The notes beneath the pieces were generated by a model. That model was not told the DNA's origin, made no database searches, and saw only the letters and a list, made by a program, of their open reading frames with translations. A stretch of 64,000 bases of DNA from Streptomyces sp. NBC_00576 (GTDB taxonomy: Bacteria > Actinomycetota > Actinomycetes > Streptomycetales > Streptomycetaceae): contig NZ_CP107780.1 of assembly GCF_036345175.1 (NCBI RefSeq), forward strand, positions 4,216,001 through 4,280,000, read 5' to 3'. Made by a program: the position numbers and the translations under genes. Within the stretch, counting starts at the first letter, position 1; each line of letters begins with the position of its first letter. This document shows, in pieces, positions 55,589 to 62,817 of the stretch.

Positions 55589-56488
55589 TCATTCGGCCGC
55601 CGCCCGCCCGGTGAGCGTGGTCAGGCTGTTGCGTACGTGGTCCATGTGGGCCCGTACGTCGTCCCACTCCTCCCCGTGCTCCCGCAGCACCCGCTCGGTC
55701 TCGCGGGCGAGGCGGTCCTCCTCGGCGCGGGCCTCGGCGAGGACCTCGGCGGCGCGAACCCGCGCGTCGTCGTCGATCCGCCGGACCGACTCCTCGGCGT
55801 CCGCGAAGGCCCGCTTCGCCTCGGACAGCGCGGCCTCGGCAACCGTCACCCGCTCCATGTGCCGTACGTCCAGGGCGACTTCGCGCTCGGCGGTGAGCCG
55901 TTCCGTCTCGGCCCACCGCTCGGCGTACTCCTTCTCCTGCTCGGCGAGCAGCCCGGCGGTCCGCAGCCGCATCTCACGCAGCGCGGCCAGCACCTCCCCC
56001 CGCCCCTCCTTGACCTCCCGCCGGGCGCCGATCCGGATCTCGTCGGCCTCGGCGCGGGCGGCGAGCAGCCGGTGCCGGGCACGTTCCTCGGCCTCGGCGC
56101 GTACGTTCTCGGCGGCGGTGTCCGCGGCCTCCCGCAGGGCGTTCGCACGGGCCTCGGCCGCCGCGACCAGTTCCCGCGCATCGCTCCGCCCCCGCTCCCG
56201 TACGGAGCCGGCCTCCTCAACGCCCAACTCGAAGAGCTGCCGGGCGCGTTCACCAAGACTCTCGTACGTCTGCGGGGCGAGCCGCGCGACGGCCTCCCGC
56301 AGCCGCCCCGACTCCTCCTCCATCTCCCTGGCCAGGACCGTCAGCCGCGCGGCCCGCTCCCAGGCGGCGTCCCGCTCCGCGGAGAGCGCGACGGCGAACG
56401 CGTCGACCTGATCGGGCCGGTATCCGCGCCCCCGTCCGGCTCCGAAACCGGCCACGAAACCGTGCGACGACATCACTGCGTTGCTCAT
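55589..56488 (-). CDS. DivIVA/FilP-like coiled-coil protein (annotated in relatives as cellulose-binding protein)
   Basis: Rod-like cytoplasmic protein of 299 residues. A Gly/Arg-rich N-terminus (GRGRGYRPDQVDAFAVALS) resembles the DivIVA-like opening of streptomycete polarity proteins. The remaining 260 residues are one long coiled coil rich in Ala, Glu and Arg (heptads such as ERARHRLLAARAEADEIR). Size and layout resemble short relatives of FilP/Scy. A role in hyphal cytoskeleton is plausible, not shown. ATG 56488 is chosen over 56530 to give this N-terminus. Confidence 0.85.
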   Translation of the reverse strand: MSNAVMSSHGFVAGFGAGRGRGYRPDQVDAFAVALSAERDAAWERAARLTVLAREMEEESGRLREAVARLAPQTYESLGERARQLFELGVEEAGSVRERGRSDARELVAAAEARANALREAADTAAENVRAEAEERARHRLLAARAEADEIRIGARREVKEGRGEVLAALREMRLRTAGLLAEQEKEYAERWAETERLTAEREVALDVRHMERVTVAEAALSEAKRAFADAEESVRRIDDDARVRAAEVLAEARAEEDRLARETERVLREHGEEWDDVRAHMDHVRNSLTTLTGRAAAE

Positions 56489-56609
56489 CCTGCAACCCCT
56501 CTCCGCGTACGAAGTAATGATTTCGCGCACATCTTGATGGATTGGGATGAAATGTGCCTAACGCGACACTCCGGGCCGGGTCACGGGCGGTACGCGGCCT
56601 CGGCACGCG

Positions 56610-56647
56610 GAAGGGGGTGGGCGGCCGTACGGCCACCCACCCCCTTC
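56610..56647. terminator. Terminator of the deaminase/SUKH operon
   Basis: Eighteen-bp stem GAAGGGGGTGGGCGGCCG / CGGCCACCCACCCCCTTC (one mismatch), 2-nt loop, 17 bp beyond the stop codon. Confidence 0.8.
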
Positions 56648-56663
56648 ACCTCTGCTCAGCGGG

Positions 56664-59600
56664 CTACAGCAACCCGTCCCACATCTGCTCCAGCAACACC
56701 GACCACCAGCTCTCCGGGGAGCCGAGCGCCGCCGGGTCGAGAGCGGCCAACTGGGCCTGGAAGTCGACGGTCCAGCGGCCCGCCTGCTCCTGGTTCAGGC
56801 CGTAGCGCAGCCGCCACATACGGCCGAGCAGCGCGAGACAACGCGCGAACTCGGGCAGCCCCGTGTTCACGAACTGCGGCGGTACGGGTGCCCCGCCCGG
56901 CCCCGCCTCCACGGGCACCGCGACGATGTTCGCCGTCCCGTACTGGACGCAGATCGCCTTGCCGAAGTCGCTGCCCATCACGAGGTACGACCCCGCGTCC
57001 GACGCCGCCCGCACCCCGCGCTCCTGCGCCAGCTCGGCGAGCGTCGGCACCGGCCGCCCCGGCTGGGCCTGCGCCCAGAAGAACGGCCCCATGTCGGCGG
57101 GCAGCCCGGCGACGACCAGGGTGTGCGCCACGATCGGGGGCACCCCCTGCCGCGACACCGCCGCCTGGTCGAACCGGAACACCCCGGGCCCGAACACCCC
57201 GGCCAGCTCCTGCGCGATGCCCTCCGGCGGAATCGGCGGCGCGGGCTGCACGGGCGGAAGCGGCGTACGTACCGGCCCCGGGCGTGCCGGACCGTCCGCG
57301 ACCTGGTGCAACTCACCCTGGTGCGCGAGGAGTTGAGCCATGCCCTGCTGGCGGCTGGCGTGATCGGTGCCGTAGGGGGCGATGCTCGTGATGCGGGCGT
57401 TCGGCCACTGCTCGCGGATCATGCGGGCGCAGTAGGCACCCGGCAGCTCGCAGCTCTCCAACTCGGTGTGGAGTTCGAGAACCTGATCCGGCGGAATGTT
57501 CATCGCCCGCAGCTCATGGAAGATCTGCCACTCCGGATGCGGCGTCCCCGGCGCGGACCGCCGGATCACCTGCTGCTCGGACCCGTCGGGGGCCCGATAG
57601 CGAAGAACGGCCTGATAACCGGGGCCGACCGTGGGCTGACCGGGCGGGGGGTAGCCGTAGGAGGGGGGTTGAGGGGCATTGGGCGCGGAATGCCCCGGGG
57701 GGACGGAAAGTCCGGGGGCGGGAGGGGGCGGAGGCACGGAGAGGTTGGGAGCGGGCGGCGGCGGAAACCCGGAACCGGGCGCCGCCTGGGCGGACCCCGC
57801 GAAACCGGGGGCGGGCTGGCCGGGGGCTGCCATGCCGGGGGCGGGCTGGCCGCCCGGTGCGGACATGCCGGGCGCCGGGCGACCGCCGGGGGCGGGCTGA
57901 CCACCCGGTGCGGGCATACCGGGCGCCGGGTGACCGCTGGGGGCCGCCATGCCGGGGGCGGGCTGGCCGCCGGGCGCGGGCATACCGGGGACGGGCTGAC
58001 CACCCGGTGCGGACATGCCGGGCACCGGGCGACCGCCGGGGAAACCGGGGGTACCGGGGATGCCCGGGGTACCGGGAGTACCCGGAGCGCCAGGGAAACC
58101 AGGAGCGGCCGGTGCACCGGGGGCACCGTGCGCGCCAGGGCCACCGGCAGCGCCCGGAGCCGCGGGGAAGCCCGGCGCATTCGGGCCACCGGCGGCGCCC
58201 GGAGCAGCAGGGGAGCCCGGGGTACCGGGAGTACCCGGAGCACCGGGAGCCCCAGGAAAACCGGGAGTGCGCGGGGTACCGGGGGCACCGGCAGCCCCAG
58301 GGCCACCGGGAGTACCCGGTGCACCGTGGGCACCGTGCGCGCCGGGGCCACTGGCGCCCGGAGCAGGGAATCCCGGGGTGCCAGGAGTGCCCGGAGCCGC
58401 AGGGAAACCCGGGGTGCCCGGGACGCCCGCACCCGGGTTGCCCGGGCCGCCGGGAACACCGGGGGCCTGGGGCGGCGGGGGCACGCCGGGACCGCCGACC
58501 GGGGGACCGGCCAACATGGTCTCGGCGCGGTGCACGGAGCCAGGAGCACCAGGAGCACCGGGCGCACCGGGCGCACCCGGAGGCTGAGGTGCACCGGGGG
58601 CGCCCGGCGGGCGGGGCGCGTTGCCGGCGCCGCCCTGATTGGGGTCGGCAAACATCGTCGCGGCCTGGTGTACACCGCCGGGAGGCGCACCCCCGGGCGA
58701 GTTGGGAACGCCGGGCCGCTGCGGAGCACCAGGGGCACCCGGAGCACCCGGCGGGTTCGGCCCACCCGGCGCCTGAGCCGCACCCGGGGCCCCAGGAGCC
58801 GCCGGCGGCTGGGGCGCACCGAGCCCACCGGGCCGACCGGGGCCGGAGAACATCGTCGCGGCCTGATGAACGCCCCCAGGGGGCGCACCCCCGGGCGTGT
58901 TCGGACCACCAGGCGGATTCGAAGCCCCCGAGGCACCCGAGGCACCGGGCCCACCCGGCGCACCCGGCGCACCCGGCGGATTCAACCCGCCAGGCGAATG
59001 CGAACCGCCCGGCGAATGCGGACCGCCAGCCGGATACGGACCGCCAGGCGCGCCGACAGCCGCACCGGAGCCCAGACCACCAGCCCCGTCAGCCCCGTCA
59101 GGCCACTCCGCCCCGAGCCCGGACACGAACTGCGTGGGCACATACCCACCCGAAGGACCAGGTCCCGGCGGCGGAGGCACAACCCCCGGACGCGCGCCCG
59201 GGGTTCCCGGCGCACCCGGCGGAGGCGGGGCGCTCGCGCCCCGGGCGCCACGCGGCGGCGGCGCCTTGCTGGTCGCCGCGTCGGCGATCTCCCCGGCGTT
59301 GGGCGCGAGCGCACGCCCCGGAGGGTTGGGCGCACCAGGCGCCCCCTGCGGATAGCCGTACGAGGGCCCACTCGCCCCCTGCGGATAGCCGTACGCCGAA
59401 GCTCCCGCCGGACCCGGCCCACCCGCCCCCGGACCCCCGTTGAAGGCATCCCGGGGACGCGGAACGTCATCGCGGTCGTCCTCGCCCAGCGACGGCGCGA
59501 ACACGGTCGCCGGCAGCGGCACGGAACGGTCCTCGCCCGCGTCCACACTGGTCGTGTCGGTCCCGGTCCAGGGCGTGGCCCCCGCAGGCGGCACCGAGTC

Positions 59601-60080
59601 CACCGGCCCCGCGGCCGGGGAGCCCACGGAAACCGACGCCGCCCCCCCGCCGGAGGCACCCGCACCCGCACCCGCGCCGGAACCCGAACCCGCCCGCCGG
59701 TCCGGAATACCGAGCTTGTCCGCCGCCTCCTGCAACCACTCCGGCGGAGTCAGCAGGAACGACGTCTGGTTCAGGTCGACCCGCGCCGGAGGCGCCGGTA
59801 CCGCGTCCTCGACGGCGGCCGAACGGCCGTACTCCTCCTCGTACCGGCGGATCACCTCGCCCACCGGCAGGGCGGGCCACAGCGTGGCCTCGCCGCTGTC
59901 CCGGGCGAGAACGAGCCGCTGTGCGCCGCCGTCCGAACGCGGGCCCTCCGCCCGGTCCTCCGCCCAGACCACGAACCCGAGCTCGAACTCCCGTACCCGC
60001 ACCTCCCGGTGCTGGTACGACGGCACATCCCCGTTGACCCATTCCTCGGCGCGCTCCTGCGCCTGCGCGAAGGTCACCAT
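56664..60080 (-). CDS. Multidomain protein: Imm35-like, collagen-like repeat, deaminase-like domain, SUKH-4
   Basis: Protein of 1138 residues, no signal peptide. Residues about 1-95 resemble Imm35/YrhB (EEWVNGDVPSYQHREVRVRE, FELGFVVWAED, EVIRRYEEEYG). Residues about 247-811 are Gly-Xaa-Pro/Ala repeats with four spaced motifs (PATVF near 191, HQAATMF near 408 and 474, HRAETML near 520). Residues about 824-900 resemble nucleic-acid deaminases: His848-Pro-Glu850 and Cys877-ELPGAY-Cys884. Residues about 950-1138 resemble SUKH-4 (GVFRFDQAAVS, GSYLVMGSDFGKAICVQYG). ATG 60080 is 8 bp after the WHH/SUKH-1 gene, so they form an operon. Toxin and immunity parts in one chain suggest an intracellular effector. 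Confidence 0.8.
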   Translation of the reverse strand: MVTFAQAQERAEEWVNGDVPSYQHREVRVREFELGFVVWAEDRAEGPRSDGGAQRLVLARDSGEATLWPALPVGEVIRRYEEEYGRSAAVEDAVPAPPARVDLNQTSFLLTPPEWLQEAADKLGIPDRRAGSGSGAGAGAGASGGGAASVSVGSPAAGPVDSVPPAGATPWTGTDTTSVDAGEDRSVPLPATVFAPSLGEDDRDDVPRPRDAFNGGPGAGGPGPAGASAYGYPQGASGPSYGYPQGAPGAPNPPGRALAPNAGEIADAATSKAPPPRGARGASAPPPPGAPGTPGARPGVVPPPPGPGPSGGYVPTQFVSGLGAEWPDGADGAGGLGSGAAVGAPGGPYPAGGPHSPGGSHSPGGLNPPGAPGAPGGPGASGASGASNPPGGPNTPGGAPPGGVHQAATMFSGPGRPGGLGAPQPPAAPGAPGAAQAPGGPNPPGAPGAPGAPQRPGVPNSPGGAPPGGVHQAATMFADPNQGGAGNAPRPPGAPGAPQPPGAPGAPGAPGAPGSVHRAETMLAGPPVGGPGVPPPPQAPGVPGGPGNPGAGVPGTPGFPAAPGTPGTPGFPAPGASGPGAHGAHGAPGTPGGPGAAGAPGTPRTPGFPGAPGAPGTPGTPGSPAAPGAAGGPNAPGFPAAPGAAGGPGAHGAPGAPAAPGFPGAPGTPGTPGIPGTPGFPGGRPVPGMSAPGGQPVPGMPAPGGQPAPGMAAPSGHPAPGMPAPGGQPAPGGRPAPGMSAPGGQPAPGMAAPGQPAPGFAGSAQAAPGSGFPPPPAPNLSVPPPPPAPGLSVPPGHSAPNAPQPPSYGYPPPGQPTVGPGYQAVLRYRAPDGSEQQVIRRSAPGTPHPEWQIFHELRAMNIPPDQVLELHTELESCELPGAYCARMIREQWPNARITSIAPYGTDHASRQQGMAQLLAHQGELHQVADGPARPGPVRTPLPPVQPAPPIPPEGIAQELAGVFGPGVFRFDQAAVSRQGVPPIVAHTLVVAGLPADMGPFFWAQAQPGRPVPTLAELAQERGVRAASDAGSYLVMGSDFGKAICVQYGTANIVAVPVEAGPGGAPVPPQFVNTGLPEFARCLALLGRMWRLRYGLNQEQAGRWTVDFQAQLAALDPAALGSPESWWSVLLEQMWDGLL
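57650..59340. repeat. Collagen-like (Gly-Xaa-Yaa) coding repeat
   Basis: About 1.7 kb of imperfect 9-bp periodic sequence encoding GAP/GPG/GTP triplets, broken by the HQAATMF-type motifs. GC is extreme and the opposite strand also stays open. Confidence 0.9.
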
Positions 60081-60088
60081 CGGTCAGT

Positions 60089-61099
60089 TCACTCCCCCAC
60101 CGAAGACGCCGAAGTCACCTGGGACGGCACCGGAATCACACGCGCGAAACCGCCGTCCACCATCAGGTTCGCCACCGTCTCCAGCTCCGGCGGATTGCCC
60201 GCGAGCCGGGACAGGAACTGGTCGAAGTCGTCGCCGACCGGCAGCAGCAGTCGCTGCACCCGGTCGGCCGGCGGCCACGTCGGATCGACGTCCCGCGCGT
60301 CGTCGTACGCGCAGAACCACACCGAACCGGGCCGCTCGCCCTTCACCTTGACGGCCAGCAGACCGCCCTGGACGAAACCGACGCCCAGATAGTCCTTCGT
60401 CAGATGATCACGCAGGCACTTGTTGACATACACGAGGTCGTTGACCGCAGCCTCGTCCCGCACCGTGAAGAACGGCTGGTCCACCAGCAGCCCCAGCTCG
60501 GCGTCGAGCGCCGCGCCCACCGGCGCACACCCGCCCGCCGCCTTCAGGAACGACCGGTACGCCCCCGGCAGCCGGTAGCCGAGGTCCTCCTCCACGCCCT
60601 GCACCTGCTGCTCGGTCACCGCCACCGCCGACTTCGGCAGCGCGAAGTGCGCGGGGCGCGTCTCCTGCAGAGGCCGCGTACCCCGCTTGTGCTGGTCGAC
60701 GGTCGACGTCACGATCCCGCCGTGATGCCTCAGCAACGCCTTCACCTCGACCGGGACGAGCTCCAGCCGCCGCCCGCCGGGTACGTGGTGCCAGGTCCAG
60801 CCGTGCGGTGTCGCCACCGCCGGAACCGTGTCCCAGAGTTCGTGCCCGGACGCGGCGAGCGCGGCGTTCGCCGACACGTAGTCCGTCAGCCGCAGTTCGT
60901 CGACGCCGAAGCCCTCGGGCGGCTCGGCGATCTCCGCCGCCGCACGCGCGTAGAGCGAGAAGTCGGGATAGCCGCCCTCGTCGACCCGCACCCCTCTCGG
61001 GTGCCGGGTGGCCCGTACCGGGTCCGGGAAGTGCACGACCTGCCCGGCATAGGCCGCGTTCGGCGGCACGGCTCGCTGCCCGAGCCGACCTGTCGTCAT
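60089..61099 (-). CDS. WHH-nuclease-like domain fused to SUKH-1 (SMI1/KNR4)
   Basis: Cytoplasmic protein of 336 residues. Residues about 43-130 match the toxin HNH/Endo VII (WHH-like) pattern: YPDFSLYARA, DYVSANAALA, GWTWHHVPGGRRLELVPVEV (from residue 100) and RHHGG. Residues about 160-300 are a SUKH-1 immunity fold (VEEDLGYRLPGAYRSFLKAAGGC). Fusing nuclease and immunity in one chain is unusual; one or both may be domesticated. ATG 61099 has AGGGGGC upstream; the frame continues to 61162 without a site. First gene of the operon with the 1138-residue protein. Confidence 0.82.
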   Translation of the reverse strand: MTTGRLGQRAVPPNAAYAGQVVHFPDPVRATRHPRGVRVDEGGYPDFSLYARAAAEIAEPPEGFGVDELRLTDYVSANAALAASGHELWDTVPAVATPHGWTWHHVPGGRRLELVPVEVKALLRHHGGIVTSTVDQHKRGTRPLQETRPAHFALPKSAVAVTEQQVQGVEEDLGYRLPGAYRSFLKAAGGCAPVGAALDAELGLLVDQPFFTVRDEAAVNDLVYVNKCLRDHLTKDYLGVGFVQGGLLAVKVKGERPGSVWFCAYDDARDVDPTWPPADRVQRLLLPVGDDFDQFLSRLAGNPPELETVANLMVDGGFARVIPVPSQVTSASSVGE

Positions 61100-61443
61100 G
61101 GCGGTTGCCCCCTGCGGCGCTCTGTAAGGCCTGTACGTCAGTACGACCCGCACGTCTGTCACATCACGTCGCGTCGCATCACCCCCGTACCGCCTGTCAG
61201 CACATCAGTACGGACAGCGGCCCGGACGGCGCTGCGGATCGCGGTTGCCCGACAGCCTATGCGGTACGCCGACACCGGTCACCGGCGCCGGTCACCGGCC
61301 CCCGGGTTCCGTGACCTGCCGTCACCCTGTCGTGACGGTGCGACGAAGCCCTGGCGTGTCACACCGTCCCAGCTACCGCACCAGCCACGCTATTTGGCAC
61401 TCTGTGTCCGCCGGGGGGATGCACGGGGGAGGCGTCGGAGGGG
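61100..61443. other. Divergent promoter region of the toxin/immunity cluster
   Basis: No gene. Direct repeats CGGTCACCGG near 61277 and 61288 and an inverted repeat GTCAC-N6-GTGAC (61321-61336) are visible. Confidence 0.45.
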
Positions 61444-62040
61444 ATGACGATCATGAACGCGACACAGACAGGGACTCAGACGGGAAGGCCTGCAGAACGG
61501 CCGACGGCAGGCTCGACAGGAACATCGGTGCCCGGAATGTCCGGTACGGCCGGCAGACCCGGCGGCGACCCACGCGTCGGCTGGAGCAGCAACGAGACGC
61601 CCCGCGTCCCCACTCTCCGCCACCGACGCGACGGCATACTGCCGACCGTCGCCGCCGCCCTCTCCGTTCGCGGCGCGACCCTCACCGGCACAGCGGCCCG
61701 CGGCGACCAGCCGCCCGCCCTGCACCCGCTCGTCCAGGATTTCCTCGACACCCTCACCAGCGCCCAGCGCGACCGCTCCACCGGCCGCTGCGCCGAGGCA
61801 CTCCTCATATCCCGGCAGATCGCCTTCGCCGACGAGGCCCGCAGCCGGCGCGCCGCCCGCAAACCCATGACCAACGGTGAGGCCCGCAGGGCACTGAAAC
61901 AAGCCAAACTCACCGCCCGCCGCATCCGCGAGGACGGCGACCCCCTCCACGGCAGCTTCGCCGCGCCCTGCCGCTCCTGCACAGCGCTCAGCGACCACTT
62001 CGGCGTCCGCATTGTCGACCCGTCGGCCCCCACCGGCTGA
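61444..62040 (+). CDS. YwqJ-like nucleic-acid deaminase
   Basis: Soluble protein of 198 residues. After a flexible N-terminus (1-60), the deaminase domain holds Cys116-Ala-Glu118 (GRCAEALLISRQIA) and Cys176-Arg-Ser-Cys179 (GSFAAPCRSCTALSDHFGV), the HAE/CAE and CxxC zinc motifs of the YwqJ family (PF14431). These occur mainly as toxin domains; here it stands alone and is followed by SUKH-3. ATG 61444 overlaps its GGAGGGG too closely, so ATG 61453 is an equal choice. Confidence 0.88.
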   Translation: MTIMNATQTGTQTGRPAERPTAGSTGTSVPGMSGTAGRPGGDPRVGWSSNETPRVPTLRHRRDGILPTVAAALSVRGATLTGTAARGDQPPALHPLVQDFLDTLTSAQRDRSTGRCAEALLISRQIAFADEARSRRAARKPMTNGEARRALKQAKLTARRIREDGDPLHGSFAAPCRSCTALSDHFGVRIVDPSAPTG

Positions 62041-62110
62041 CGCCCCTCATCCCTCCCCGAGCCCCCCACCGCACGACGGCGCGGCCCCGAGAACGCGACC
62101 GCGCAGGTCC

Positions 62111-62668
62111 ATGACCTCGACGATCGAAGGGCAGATGCACACCGACCGCACCTCCTCCCCCAATCCCTCGGCTCCGCTCGGGCCGGGGGGACCCCCATCC
62201 CGCTTCCCCGTAGCCGTCGACGCCGCGCTGCGCGCCGCCGGCTGGCAGCCCGGCCGCTGGGACATAAAGCAGGCCGAGATCTGGGCCGACGCCCTGCGCG
62301 GCCACGTCTCCCCCGCCGGACACCGCCACGCGGTCTTCCCCGCCGCCGTGGAAGCCTGGGCGGAGTTCGGCGGCCTGCACATCGCACCCCCCGGCCCCGG
62401 CCGCCAGGTCGCCCCCACCGCCCTGCATTTCGACCCCCTGCACGGCCTCCACCTGGCCCGCACCCTCGCCGACCTCGGCCGCGCCCTCGACACCGAGGTC
62501 TGCCCCCTCGGCGAGGAACCCGAGACCCAGTCCCTCCTCGCCATCGACACCGCGGGCCGCGTCTACGCCCTCGACCACACCGGCGACTGGTACCTCGGCC
62601 CGGACATCGACCAGGCCCTCGCCACCCTGGTCACCGGCCTGGAACCGATACGCCTGACAGCCCCCTGA
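62111..62668 (+). CDS. SUKH-3 domain immunity-type protein
   Basis: Cytoplasmic protein of 185 residues. The SUKH-3 (PF14433) pattern is clear: DAALRAAGWQPGRWD, FPAAVEAWAEFGGLHIAPPG, then PLGEEPETQSLLAIDTAGRVY and YLGPDIDQALATLVTGLEP. It lies 70 bp after the YwqJ-like gene on the same strand, the usual toxin/immunity order, and probably neutralises it (inference). ATG 62111 and ATG 62135 are both possible starts. Confidence 0.87.
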   Translation: MTSTIEGQMHTDRTSSPNPSAPLGPGGPPSRFPVAVDAALRAAGWQPGRWDIKQAEIWADALRGHVSPAGHRHAVFPAAVEAWAEFGGLHIAPPGPGRQVAPTALHFDPLHGLHLARTLADLGRALDTEVCPLGEEPETQSLLAIDTAGRVYALDHTGDWYLGPDIDQALATLVTGLEPIRLTAP

Positions 62669-62702
62669 GCCACCCCTCGCGGGCCGAGTCAGATGCGCAA
62701 CC

Positions 62703-62785
62703 GCGCCCCGAAAGGGCCCGAAAGGGGCGCGGGGCTGTGTCGATCTGCGGCTCCGCCGCGGGCGCGACCAGCCCCCACCGGGCCC
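62703..62785. repeat. Intergenic repeat, family B copy 2
   Basis: Shares GCGCCCCGA, AGGGGCGCGGGGCT, TGCGGCTCCGCCGCG and the AGCCCC-CGGGCC end with 5964-6034. It has an added GGGCCCGAAA unit and again lies between convergent genes. Confidence 0.75.
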
Positions 62786-62817
62786 GCAGTGAAAGAACCG
62801 CACAACCAGCGGAGCGC

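Noticed and set aside
57650..59340. Repeat array as a CRISPR
   Set aside because: Period is 9 bp, in frame, without spacers of constant length; it is a coding repeat.
57123..60392. Long plus-strand open frame opposite the collagen-like gene
   Set aside because: Arg/Thr/Gly repeats are the shadow of Gly-Pro-Ala codons. The minus strand has the Imm35, deaminase and SUKH-4 ends.
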